From JACCXG01 sp963834305 (lineage in GTDB: Bacteria > Acidobacteriota > Vicinamibacteria > Vicinamibacterales > 2-12-FULL-66-21): DNA of 64,000 bases. How positions within the stretch are numbered: the stretch's first letter is position 1; each line of letters opens with the position of its first letter. The notes beneath the pieces were generated by a model. That model did no database searches and had not been told where the DNA came from. It saw only the letters and a list, made by a program, of their open reading frames with translations. Shown piece by piece: positions 18,509 through 27,417 of this stretch. Both the position numbers and the translations under genes were made by a program. The DNA lies in contig CAWIAX010000003.1 in assembly GCA_963834305.1 (NCBI GenBank), positions 310,001 to 374,000 on the forward strand, written 5' to 3'.

Positions 18509-21508
18509 ATGACGCCACGAGGTCCAGTTCCCCCGGCTGACTACGAAGAGCTGCGCATCGCGCTGGTCATGAATGGTGGCGTGAGCCTTGCGGTATGGAT
18601 CGGCGGCGTCACTCACGAGATCAACCGCGCGATGCGCTGCGAGGAGCTCTACGGCGAGCTCCTGGATCTGACCGCGACGACGGCGCGGGTGGATGTCATC
18701 AGCGGCACCAGCGCGGGCGGCATCAACGGCGCGCTGCTCGCGCTCGCCCGGGCCTACGACGTCGACCTCGCCCAGGTGCGCAGCCTCTGGCTCAACAGCG
18801 GTTCGCTCGATCGGCTGCTCCACACCCCGTACGACCGCACGGCCTCTTCCCTGCTCCAGGGGAACACGCGATTCTTCGATGACCTGCGCGCCGCCTTCAG
18901 CGACATCCAGGCCGGCGGCGCCGTCACCGCGGCCGCCGACGCGCCGATCGATCTCACCCTGACGACGACAATGTTGCGCGGCGTGCCGAATCAGCGGAGC
19001 GACGACCTCGGCGTTGCGGTCAACGACGTCACCCATCGGGGCCGCTTCGAGTTCCGCCGCGGCGAGCAGTTCGAGCAGGACCCCTTCGCGGACGAGACGA
19101 TCGCCCAGCGGCTCGCGCTTGCCGCGCGCGCGACGGCGTCGTTTCCGGTTGCCTTCGAGCCGCTGTTCTGCCCAATCGGGCCACAGGACGGCGTGACGGA
19201 CGTGCGCCTGCTCGATATGCACGGTATCGCGTCTTTCGAGAAGAGCCGCTTCCTGGTCGACGGGGGCATTCTCGACAACAAGCCGCTGGAGGCGGCCATC
19301 GATGCCGTGCTGCGGCAGCGCGCCACGCGAGAAGTCCGGCGCGTGCTCGCGTATGTCGTGCCGGCTCCGGGGCAGACGTCTGCCGACCTGGCCGACAGGA
19401 TGGCGGACGTCCCAAACCTCGGGACGGTGGCTCTTGCCAGCCTGATCGAACTGCCTCGTGCGGAATCGATCTCGGCGCAGCTCGAGGCCATCTTCGAGCA
19501 CAACCGCTCGGCGCGCCGCAAGCGCGATACCCGGATCGCGCTCATCAGAGAGCTCGGACCGCAGGGCATGGACAGCCTCGCGGCGAGTCTCTTCACGGTC
19601 TACCGGCGGCGGCGCGCCGAGGGCGCGGCGGAATACATCGGCGACGAGCTGGCGATTGCCTGCGCGCGCGCCGCGGCGGCGCCCGTGACGTTCGGACGCC
19701 GCCGGCGCGAGTGGATTGGCCAGCTGTTCCTGTCGCTGCCGCGCGTGCCCTGGGTGCCCGACGCGCTGCCCACCGCGGACGCGCTGCGGCGGCCCGACGC
19801 GCTGCAACGCTGGCAGTGGGGGGCCTACGCGATAGAGCACATCGCGGAGATCGTCTTCGATCTGTTCCGTCGCGCGCTGATCGCCTCGCCACTGCGGTGG
19901 CCGGCGGATCCGGCGCTGCGCACCAGGCTGAAGGACCACTACGCGATCGTCTTCGAAGTGGTTGCGGCCCTGCCACGCAGACGCCGCGGCGATCAGGCCT
20001 TCTGGGGACGCCTGGCCAAGCCGCTCGCGGACATCCTGGCCGCGGATCCGGCCCGGCTCGTAGCGGATGCACAGAACTGGGCGGCGCACGCGCTCGACGA
20101 ATGGTCGAAGCGGCAGACGACCGTGACGTTGAGCAGCGCCGCCACCGCATACAGCGGCGGCCGGCTGCCGGCGGCCGACATTCCAGTGACCCAGGCGCTC
20201 GGCGGCCTCGCCGGGACGATGGCGTCGCTCCTGGCGGCATCGCTGGACGATATCGCGGCGGCAGGCCGTGGCGCCGCGCGCACCGCCCGCACGCCCCAGG
20301 AGCGCGAAGCCGCGGACGATCTCGTCAAGTATGCCGGGTACTTCGGGTCGGACCGCACCCCGGCGGCGGTGCTCGCGCGACTCCTGGCGCTCGAAGTGGT
20401 CCAGTATTCGACTGGCGCCCACCACGATGTCCCCGAGCAGTTGTTGGAGTTCGTCCAGATCAGCGCCGACACGCCCAATGCCTTTGGCGGCGCGTCGCTG
20501 GCCTCGGACAAGCTCGCCGGCGCGCAGCTCGCCAACTTCGGAGGCTTCTACAAGAAGGCGTGGCGCGCCAACGACTGGATGTACGGACGGATGGACGGCG
20601 CCGATCGCCTCGCGCGGATCCTCTTGAATCCGGCGCGGCTCTCGCGGTTGTACCCGGGCGACCGCGGCGCCGTGCTCGATGCGCTGCACGCCATAGCCGT
20701 ACCGGCCTCGCTCGGACAGGATGAGCGCGAGTGGCTCGAGCGGCACTGGAAGCAGCGGGAGGCGCTCATCACCGGAGAGCTCGCCTTTCTCGAAGAGCCG
20801 GAGATTCCGATTCCCGAGCAGCTCCCGCACACCATGACTGCCCTCGTCGCCAGGATGCACCTCGCGATCATCCGCGAAGATCTCCGTGTCGTGTGCCAGG
20901 CGGCACAGGATGACCGCCGCGGCGGCGCGGGCAGGACGGGCCCGTCCGCGGACCTGATCGCCGCGGCAACCCTCCTGGTCGGGGATGACCCGACGAGGTG
21001 GGACACGCTCCCCGCGAAAAGCCTGGTCGGGTTATTCAAGGAATGCCGCATCGGCCAGGAGCGGTTCTCGGGTGAGATTGGCACCGATCTCTTTACGAGC
21101 ACCCTCACTCGATCGCTGGCCGTGGGCACGAGCATGCTGGCGGGCCGCCACTCGGGACTCGGCTGGCTCGGACGCGTACTGAACGCCGTGCGCCTGCCAA
21201 TGCTCGTGATCGACGCTCTCGCCCAGAACGCCGTCTCGACATCCCGTTCCGCGGCGTTTGCGTCGGGCGTCGTCGTCACGTTCGGTGCCTCGGTCGTGGT
21301 GCTTCTGCTGCTCACTGCGGTGTCGGTCCCATTCGTGATCGCATGGGTCGGCAGTCTGGCATTCGTGATGTCGATCGCGTTGTCGCTCCGCCGTCACCCG
21401 CGCCTCTCCGCGTGGTGGCTTGGATTCGCGCTCCTGGTGTGGTTCCTGGCCGCCATCATGCCGGACGCGCTGGACTACGTGCGCGCCCGCATTTCATCGT
21501 CTCGATAG
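18509..21508 (+). CDS. Large patatin-like phospholipase-related protein with C-terminal membrane helices
   Basis: 999 residues from ATG 18509. The N-terminal patatin domain shows the oxyanion-hole region GGVSLAVWIGGV, the nucleophile elbow GTSAGG (S68) and the catalytic Asp in DGGILDN (D251), so the Ser-Asp dyad is intact. A long region from about 350 to 880 is Ala/Arg-rich and mostly helical, like the DUF3376-type patatin-related proteins. The last ~80 residues hold two or three hydrophobic helices (VVVTFGASVVVLLLLTAVSV and following). It is predicted to be a lipid acyl hydrolase tethered to the inner membrane. No signal peptide is seen. The substrate is unknown. Confidence 0.8.
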   Translation: MTPRGPVPPADYEELRIALVMNGGVSLAVWIGGVTHEINRAMRCEELYGELLDLTATTARVDVISGTSAGGINGALLALARAYDVDLAQVRSLWLNSGSLDRLLHTPYDRTASSLLQGNTRFFDDLRAAFSDIQAGGAVTAAADAPIDLTLTTTMLRGVPNQRSDDLGVAVNDVTHRGRFEFRRGEQFEQDPFADETIAQRLALAARATASFPVAFEPLFCPIGPQDGVTDVRLLDMHGIASFEKSRFLVDGGILDNKPLEAAIDAVLRQRATREVRRVLAYVVPAPGQTSADLADRMADVPNLGTVALASLIELPRAESISAQLEAIFEHNRSARRKRDTRIALIRELGPQGMDSLAASLFTVYRRRRAEGAAEYIGDELAIACARAAAAPVTFGRRRREWIGQLFLSLPRVPWVPDALPTADALRRPDALQRWQWGAYAIEHIAEIVFDLFRRALIASPLRWPADPALRTRLKDHYAIVFEVVAALPRRRRGDQAFWGRLAKPLADILAADPARLVADAQNWAAHALDEWSKRQTTVTLSSAATAYSGGRLPAADIPVTQALGGLAGTMASLLAASLDDIAAAGRGAARTARTPQEREAADDLVKYAGYFGSDRTPAAVLARLLALEVVQYSTGAHHDVPEQLLEFVQISADTPNAFGGASLASDKLAGAQLANFGGFYKKAWRANDWMYGRMDGADRLARILLNPARLSRLYPGDRGAVLDALHAIAVPASLGQDEREWLERHWKQREALITGELAFLEEPEIPIPEQLPHTMTALVARMHLAIIREDLRVVCQAAQDDRRGGAGRTGPSADLIAAATLLVGDDPTRWDTLPAKSLVGLFKECRIGQERFSGEIGTDLFTSTLTRSLAVGTSMLAGRHSGLGWLGRVLNAVRLPMLVIDALAQNAVSTSRSAAFASGVVVTFGASVVVLLLLTAVSVPFVIAWVGSLAFVMSIALSLRRHPRLSAWWLGFALLVWFLAAIMPDALDYVRARISSSR

Positions 21509-21610
21509 CGTGACTGGCCGATCCTCACGGCGCTGCGCTGCCGGCGGATCGCGCATGGCGCCGACCTCCGGGTTGATGCCGGCACGTGTCCGTCGACGAT
21601 GTCGGCAGGA

Positions 21611-21638
21611 TTGACGAGTCCAACGGCTCCAATACAAT
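21611..21638 (+). promoter_or_regulatory. Sigma70-type promoter of the topoisomerase gene
   Basis: TTGACG at 21611-21616 and TACAAT at 21633-21638 are separated by 16 bases; each differs from the sigma70 consensus at one position. The transcript would start near 21645, leaving a leader of about 69 bases before the TTG start at 21714. Confidence 0.62.
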
Positions 21639-21713
21639 GCAGGAGCCAGTGATCAGCGGCTTCTTGTTTCGCGGCAGCCAGGCGAGCGGTCTGGCCTCTT
21701 GATTGGAGTTGTA

Positions 21714-24608
21714 TTGGCGAAGACCTTGGTGATCGCGGAGAAGCCCTCCGTGGCGCAGGACATCGTGAAGGCGCTGACGCCGGTCGCCGGCAAGTTCGAG
21801 AAGCACGACGAGCACTTCGAAAGCGAGCGCTTCGTCGTTACGAGCGCCGTCGGCCACCTGGTGGAGATCCAGGCGCCGGAAGAATTCGAGGTGAAGCGCG
21901 GCAAGTGGAGCTTCGCGCATCTTCCGGTGATCCCGCCCTACTTCGACCTCAAGCCCGTCGATCGCACCAAGGCCCGGCTCGCCGCCGTGGTGCGCCAAGC
22001 GAAGCGTCCGGACATCACCGAGCTGATCAACGCATGCGACGCGGGCCGCGAGGGAGAGCTGATCTTCCAGCTCATCGTGCAGTACGCGACCGGCAGGAAG
22101 CCGTTGAACAAGCCGGTGCGCCGGTTGTGGCTGCAGTCGATGACGCCGCAGGCGATCCGCGACGGGTTCGCGGCCCTGCGCGGCGACGAGCAGATGCAGG
22201 GACTCGCCGATGCCGCGCGGTCTCGATCCGAAGCCGACTGGCTGGTCGGCATCAACGGCACCCGGGCGATGACCGCCTTCAACTCACGCGATGGCGGCTT
22301 CTTCCTGACGACCGTCGGCCGAGTGCAGACGCCGACTCTCGCCATCGTGGTCGAGCGCGAAGAGCTGATCCGCAAGTTCGTCAGCCGCGCGTACTGGGAA
22401 GTACATGCTTCATTTATCGCCGAGGCTGGCGACTACCCGGGCAAGTGGTTCGATCCCGGATGGAAGAAGAGCGAGGACGACGCCGAGCTGAAAGCGGATC
22501 GTCTGTGGAGCCTGGCCGAAGCGCAGGCCATCGCGGACGCGGTCCGGGGAGAGCCCGCCACGGTCACCGAAGAAGCCAAGCCGACCACCCAGGCAAGTCC
22601 CCTGCTGTTCGATTTGACCTCGCTCCAGCGCGAGGCGAACGGCCGGTTCGGCTTCTCGGCCAAGACTACGCTCTCGATCGCGCAGAGCTTGTACGAGCGC
22701 CACAAGGCGCTGACCTATCCGCGCACGGATTCACGGGCGCTGCCGCAGGACTACCTGCCGGTCGTGCGGCAAACCTTCGAGGTGCTGGCCAAGAGCAGCA
22801 TGCCGCACCTGGGCACGCACGCGCGCACGGCGATCGACGGTCAATACATCAAGCCGACCAAGCGCGTGTTCGATGACACGAAGGTCAGCGACCACTTCGC
22901 AATCATCCCGACGCTCGAGGTGCCGCACGGCCTGTCGGAAGCCGAGCAGAAGCTCTACGACCTGGTCGCGCGACGCTTCCTGGCGGTCTTCTTCCCGTCG
23001 GCGGAGTACCTGGTGACGACCCGTATCTCAGTGGCCGCAGGACACAGTTTCAAGAGCGAAGGCAAGGTGCTCGTCCGCGCGGGCTGGCTCGCCATCTATG
23101 GCAAGGAAGCGCAGGACGAAGGCTCGAAAGACCGGCCGAGCCTCGTGCCCGTGAAGCCCGGGGAACCGGTGCGCGCCGACAAGGCCGAGACGAAGGCCTT
23201 GAACACGCGTCCGCCGGCCCGGTTCTCGGAAGCCACGCTGCTCGGAGCGATGGAGGGCGCGGGGAAATTCGTCGAAGACGACGAGCTGCGGGAAGCGATG
23301 CAGGAGAAGGGGCTCGGCACGCCGGCCACCCGCGCCTCGATCATCGAAGGTCTCCTCAACGAGAAATACATGCTTCGTGATGGTCGCGAGCTGATTCCGA
23401 CGCCGAAGGCGTTTCAGCTCATGACCCTCCTGCGGGGCCTCGGCGTCGAGGAGTTGTCGAAGCCTGAGCTCACGGGCGAGTGGGAATACAAACTCGCGCA
23501 GATCGAGCACGGCGAGCTGGGCCGCAAGGAGTTCATGGACCAGATCGCCCAGATGACGCACCGCATCGTCAAGAAGGCCAAGGAATACGACCACGATACG
23601 GTGCCCGGCGACTACGCCACCCTCGAAACCCCCTGTCCCAACTGCGGCGGCGTGGTGACGGAGAATTATCGCCGCTTTGCGTGCACCGGCCGGGACGGGA
23701 CCGGTTGCGGGTTCTCGTTTGGCAAGAACCCCGGCGCACGAACCTTCGCGTCTGCCGAGGTCGAGCAGCTGCTGACGGACAAACGGATCGGCCCGCTCGA
23801 AGGGTTTCGCTCGAAGGCCGGCTGGCCGTTCACCGCGTCGATCATCCTCAGGTTCAACGACGACGAGAAGAACTGGAAGCTCGAGTTCGACTTCGGCAAC
23901 GACGACAAGGACACCGGCGAGCTCGTGGACTTCTCCGCCGACGAGCCGCTCGGCACCTGCCCGAAGGACGGCGGTCGGGTGTTCGAGACCCCGTCAAGCT
24001 ATGTCTGCGAGAACGCTGTCCGGACCGAGAACAAGCCCGAGCCGACCTGCGATTTCAAGACCCGCAAGGTGATCCTGCAACAGCCGATCGAGCCCGCGCA
24101 GATGATGAAGCTGCTTGCGACCGGCAAGACCGATCTGCTCGAGAAGTTCATCTCCAACCGGACGCGCCGTCCGTTCAAGGCGTTTCTCGCCTGGGACAAG
24201 GACGCGGGCAAGGTCGACTTCGAGTTTGCGCCGTCGAAGTATCCGTCTCGCAGGCCGCGGGCGGCTGCCCGTCCCACCCGCGAAGCAGCCGCGGCCCCGC
24301 GAGCGAGAAAGGCCAGCGCCAAAGGCAGGACGAGCGCCCCAGCGAAAGCCGGCGCGCCCAAGGTGGCGCGGAAGTCGACTGGCAAGCCGCTGACGCCCAG
24401 CGCCGACCTTGCCGCCGTGGTCGGCAGCGAACCGTTGGCTCGCACAGAAGTGATCAAGAGGCTGTGGATCTACATCAAGGCGAATGGCCTGCAGGATGCC
24501 GTCAACAAGCGCGCCATCAACGCCGACGCACGGCTGCTGCCCATCTTCGGCAAGCCGCAGGTGACGATGTTCGAGCTCGCCACAGTCGTCGGGCCGCACC
24601 TCACCTGA
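21714..24608 (+). CDS. topB: DNA topoisomerase III (type IA) with C-terminal SWIB domain
   Basis: 964 residues from TTG 21714 (AKTLVIAEKPSVAQDIV), chosen over an in-frame TTG at 21699 because GGAG at 21704-21707 is ideally placed for it. The TOPRIM domain carries the acidic residues of NACDAGREGELIF; the active-site tyrosine is Y335 in TYPRTDSR. Zinc-ribbon-like segments follow (CPNC at 641-644 and a later CPKDG...C region), then a basic Ala/Lys/Arg-rich linker. The last ~75 residues match a SWIB/MDM2-like domain (LARTEVIKRLWIYIKANGLQD). It relaxes and decatenates DNA through single-strand passage. SWIB fusions are known in some bacterial topoisomerases but are unusual. Confidence 0.9.
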   Translation: MAKTLVIAEKPSVAQDIVKALTPVAGKFEKHDEHFESERFVVTSAVGHLVEIQAPEEFEVKRGKWSFAHLPVIPPYFDLKPVDRTKARLAAVVRQAKRPDITELINACDAGREGELIFQLIVQYATGRKPLNKPVRRLWLQSMTPQAIRDGFAALRGDEQMQGLADAARSRSEADWLVGINGTRAMTAFNSRDGGFFLTTVGRVQTPTLAIVVEREELIRKFVSRAYWEVHASFIAEAGDYPGKWFDPGWKKSEDDAELKADRLWSLAEAQAIADAVRGEPATVTEEAKPTTQASPLLFDLTSLQREANGRFGFSAKTTLSIAQSLYERHKALTYPRTDSRALPQDYLPVVRQTFEVLAKSSMPHLGTHARTAIDGQYIKPTKRVFDDTKVSDHFAIIPTLEVPHGLSEAEQKLYDLVARRFLAVFFPSAEYLVTTRISVAAGHSFKSEGKVLVRAGWLAIYGKEAQDEGSKDRPSLVPVKPGEPVRADKAETKALNTRPPARFSEATLLGAMEGAGKFVEDDELREAMQEKGLGTPATRASIIEGLLNEKYMLRDGRELIPTPKAFQLMTLLRGLGVEELSKPELTGEWEYKLAQIEHGELGRKEFMDQIAQMTHRIVKKAKEYDHDTVPGDYATLETPCPNCGGVVTENYRRFACTGRDGTGCGFSFGKNPGARTFASAEVEQLLTDKRIGPLEGFRSKAGWPFTASIILRFNDDEKNWKLEFDFGNDDKDTGELVDFSADEPLGTCPKDGGRVFETPSSYVCENAVRTENKPEPTCDFKTRKVILQQPIEPAQMMKLLATGKTDLLEKFISNRTRRPFKAFLAWDKDAGKVDFEFAPSKYPSRRPRAAARPTREAAAAPRARKASAKGRTSAPAKAGAPKVARKSTGKPLTPSADLAAVVGSEPLARTEVIKRLWIYIKANGLQDAVNKRAINADARLLPIFGKPQVTMFELATVVGPHLT

Positions 24609-24829
24609 CCGGGTCGTGCTCGCGCGCGGACACGATCGGCACCGCTGGCGGATGACAACGACCGGTAGGCTGTGACCCCGGTGTAACCCCGGGACTCGGA
24701 AAGTGGTCGGGGCGACTGAACAGCACGCTCGACGGCAGGTGCGCGGCCACCATGATATTGATTTAGTCCGAGCGGGTTGCCAGCCAGGAGCGCCGAGAGC
24801 CCGGGCAAAAGGCGTTGTGCTACAAAATT

Positions 24830-25633
24830 ATGCTCGACCTCGCCTACAGCGCGTCAGGTAGCGGCCCGGCGGTGCTCTGCATCCAGGGCGTGGGTGTCGC
24901 GGGCAGTGGATGGCAGCCGCAGGTCGCCGCCCTGTCAGCCCGGTTCCGCGTAGTCACATTCGACAATCGCGGCACAGGGCGGAGCGCAGACGGCGGCGGC
25001 CCGCTCACGATCGAGGCGATGGCGTCGGACGCGTGCGCCATCCTCGACGAAGAGCGCATCGACCGCTGCCATGTCGTCGGCCACTCGATGGGCGGACTGA
25101 TCGCCTTGCGGATGGCACTGACCGCCCGCGCGCGCGTCAAGAGCCTGGCGCTCCTGTGCACGTTCGCGGACGGCGCAGCGCCGACCCGTTTGACCCTGCG
25201 CATGGCCGTCCTGGGACTGCGCACCCGGGTCGGCACGCGCGCCATGCGCCGGCGCGGCATGCTCCGGATGATCCTGCCAGCGGCGTATCTCGAAGAGGTC
25301 GATCAGGACGAGATGGCGGCACGGTACGGCGCTCTGTTCGGGCGCGATCTCGGCACCACGCCTCCCATCGTCTCCAGGCAGCTGAAGGCCATGGCCCGCT
25401 ACAGCGCCCAGCCGCAGCTGGCAGAGCTCGACGGCCTCCCCGCGCTGGTCGTCAGCGGCCGACACGATCCGATTGCGCCACCGATCCTCAGTCGGACGAT
25501 CGCGCACGGGATTCCCGGCGCGCGCTACGTGGAGTTCGCGGACGCGAGCCATGCGCTGCCGATCCAGTGCGCCGACCGGATGAACGCACTCCTGCTCGAG
25601 CACTTCGAGGCCTCGGAGCCGCAGGCGCCCTGA
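24830..25633 (+). CDS. Alpha/beta-fold hydrolase
   Basis: 267 residues from ATG 24830; a TTG five codons upstream (24815) is an alternative, and neither has a convincing ribosome site. The order is typical: an oxyanion-loop region IQGVGVAGSGW (IQG instead of the common HG), TFDNRGTGRS, the nucleophile GHSMGG (S86), an acid in SGRHDPIAP and the last His in DASHALP. This is a soluble esterase or lactonase-type enzyme of unknown substrate. It sits alone after topB, followed by 324 bases without a gene. The 221-base gap before it includes an A+T-rich patch near 24752-24768. Confidence 0.75.
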   Translation: MLDLAYSASGSGPAVLCIQGVGVAGSGWQPQVAALSARFRVVTFDNRGTGRSADGGGPLTIEAMASDACAILDEERIDRCHVVGHSMGGLIALRMALTARARVKSLALLCTFADGAAPTRLTLRMAVLGLRTRVGTRAMRRRGMLRMILPAAYLEEVDQDEMAARYGALFGRDLGTTPPIVSRQLKAMARYSAQPQLAELDGLPALVVSGRHDPIAPPILSRTIAHGIPGARYVEFADASHALPIQCADRMNALLLEHFEASEPQAP

Positions 25634-25957
25634 CGGCAGGCGTCAGGAGGCACGCCGGTCCAACGAGGATCGAAGTCCATGGAACCTCGTTTGGAGCAGA
25701 CGCGCGTGCAGCGCTCGCGGGTGGCGCCGGACGGGGCAGCCCCGCGTGGCGCGGAGCCCTGAGTCGTGACAGGGGCACTTGGGCGAGCACCACGTGGGGC
25801 TGTCCGGCGACAGGACCCGCGAGCTGTTCGAGCGCCCGGCAACACGATCCGAGTTGTCGTCTTCGCGACCGGGTCGTCGCCGCAGGTACGCCGTGCACAG
25901 CCGGGGAGGCCGGGGAGGCCCGCGCCGGCGGCCTCCCCGCTCGATGGTCAGCTCCGG
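25634..25957. other. 324-bp intergenic region between convergent hydrolase and haloperoxidase genes
   Basis: Short open frames here look like shadow ORFs, and no repeat or RNA gene was recognised. The only clear structure is the hairpin at 25911-25939 close to the haloperoxidase stop. Confidence 0.4.
25911..25939 (-). terminator. 10-bp hairpin downstream of the haloperoxidase-like gene
   Basis: Arms 25911-25920 and 25930-25939 pair perfectly around a nine-base G+C-rich loop, 18 bases beyond the minus-strand stop codon at 25958. There is no T-run. It could serve both converging genes. Confidence 0.5.
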
Positions 25958-27250
25958 CTAGTGTTTGTGACGCGGCCGCATGCAGTTCGCGAACACATAG
26001 TCCGCCACCTTCGTGCCGAGCACCTTTCCGGCGTCGCTGTCGAACTGGTAGTGGATCCCGCCAAACACGCGGCTCCGCGCCTGCTCTTCGGCCAGCTCCC
26101 AGACGCCCGGATGGGCATGGAGCACGTCCGGCTGGCCGTTCGACTGCCGCCAGGCGGCGGTGACCGGAATCTCGCCGGAGCCGAAGGCCAGTTCCAGCGC
26201 CCTGGCCGCGCCGGCGGCGACGGATGCCTGGTTGCCGCCATACGAGGGGTACGACGGCGTGTTGAGCAGGGACGTCCACGCGGCATCGGCCTCGGTGGCG
26301 TCGTTCAGGTCTTCGTCGGCGCGCCGGATTGCCGTCACCGGACGCCACAGTCCGTAGACGAACTTGCCCGTGACACTGCTCTGCAGCGAGTCGTGCATCG
26401 ACACGGTTACGAGCGCGAACGCGCGGGCGGCCTCGACGAGCGGAAGACCGCGCTCGCGGACCAGGTCACGCACGACGTTGTTCCAGACTGACACCATGGG
26501 GGTGGCGGTCCCGGCACCGTTGGCGCCGATGCTTGCCCACAGCCGCGCGATGGCGGTCTGTTCCGGGGTTCGTGCCGCGCTGTCGGCGCGGCCGAGCAGC
26601 TTCGTTTCATTGAAATCGGCCGCATAACGGGCACTCGTCAGCGTCGGCGGGGGCGGCGGCAGGTACTGCGTGGGCGTCAGCAGCGCGAACGGCACCACGT
26701 TTGGCGCCTGGGTCAGCGAGGCGGCCGCCAGGGCGGGCGGGCTGGGCTGCCAGAGGCCCGGAAAGGGCGGCAGCACATACGCCGACGGAGCGCTCAGCCA
26801 GCCGTCGTTCTGGCGCCACTCGAGGGTGGCCTTCGCGACGAACGCGCCGATGGCGGCGCCGCGCCGGACGAAGCCCGACGGCTTCGGACCCAGCCGGGCC
26901 GCCAGCAGCGCGTCGTAAGTCGCGGTCGACGCCGGAAACAGGCCCACCAGCACGTCGTGGGCGGCCTGCGCCGCGGCCGCCTCCGGCGACCCGCCTCCCC
27001 AGCGAACGGCCGTGTGGAACGGCTGGAAGTCGCGCTCGATCGCGTTGATCGCGTCGAACATCGCCACGTGGAGCGTGGCGAAATAACGCGGGGAGGTCGG
27101 CCCGACCGACCCGGGAATCGTGTCCTGCAGGACCTGATTCCATTCAATCACCACGTCCGCGGACGGGGTGGCCCGCAGATCCCCCCCGTAGGTTGCCGCG
27201 CCAAGAACCACCGCGGTCAGTAGTGCACCAGACATCAGCTTGCGTTGCAT
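25958..27250 (-). CDS. Secreted vanadium haloperoxidase-like (PAP2 superfamily) protein
   Basis: 430 residues from ATG at 27250 (MQRKLMSGALL), chosen for the strong GGAAGG upstream and a normal signal peptide; the frame is open farther. The vanadate/phosphate pocket of the family is recognisable: KFVYGLWRP (K-x6-RP) and SRVFGGIHYQFD (SR-x5-H-x3-D). The middle motif PSGH is PSYG here (PSYPSYGGNQ), so one of the two histidines of the canonical site is missing. Related proteins are annotated as vanadium-dependent haloperoxidases or phosphatases; activity is uncertain with this change. It is divergent from the HTH-PD40 regulator at 27418, its likely controller (inference). Confidence 0.82.
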   Translation of the reverse strand: MQRKLMSGALLTAVVLGAATYGGDLRATPSADVVIEWNQVLQDTIPGSVGPTSPRYFATLHVAMFDAINAIERDFQPFHTAVRWGGGSPEAAAAQAAHDVLVGLFPASTATYDALLAARLGPKPSGFVRRGAAIGAFVAKATLEWRQNDGWLSAPSAYVLPPFPGLWQPSPPALAAASLTQAPNVVPFALLTPTQYLPPPPPTLTSARYAADFNETKLLGRADSAARTPEQTAIARLWASIGANGAGTATPMVSVWNNVVRDLVRERGLPLVEAARAFALVTVSMHDSLQSSVTGKFVYGLWRPVTAIRRADEDLNDATEADAAWTSLLNTPSYPSYGGNQASVAAGAARALELAFGSGEIPVTAAWRQSNGQPDVLHAHPGVWELAEEQARSRVFGGIHYQFDSDAGKVLGTKVADYVFANCMRPRHKH

Positions 27251-27377
27251 TCTGTTCCTTCCTTTCGCCAGGCTCCGGTTGGAGCGCTCGTGCACGATCG
27301 GCGATGGCTGCACGCGCGGCAACGCGCGAAGAGCGGCAAGCGCGAAGATCCGGCCCTTTCCTGCGGAATGCCGTCCT

Positions 27378-27406
27378 TTGCCGCGTGGTCAGCCGGGCGG
27401 TACAAT
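27378..27406 (+). promoter_or_regulatory. Promoter of the HTH-PD40 regulator
   Basis: TTGCCG at 27378-27383 and TACAAT at 27401-27406 are 17 bases apart. The transcript would start near 27413, five bases before the GTG at 27418, implying a near-leaderless message. Confidence 0.5.
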
Positions 27407-27417
27407 CACCTTCCACC

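Noticed and set aside
18428..20860. 810-codon open frame antisense to the patatin-like gene
   Set aside because: No domain or signal; explained by codon bias of the true gene on the other strand.
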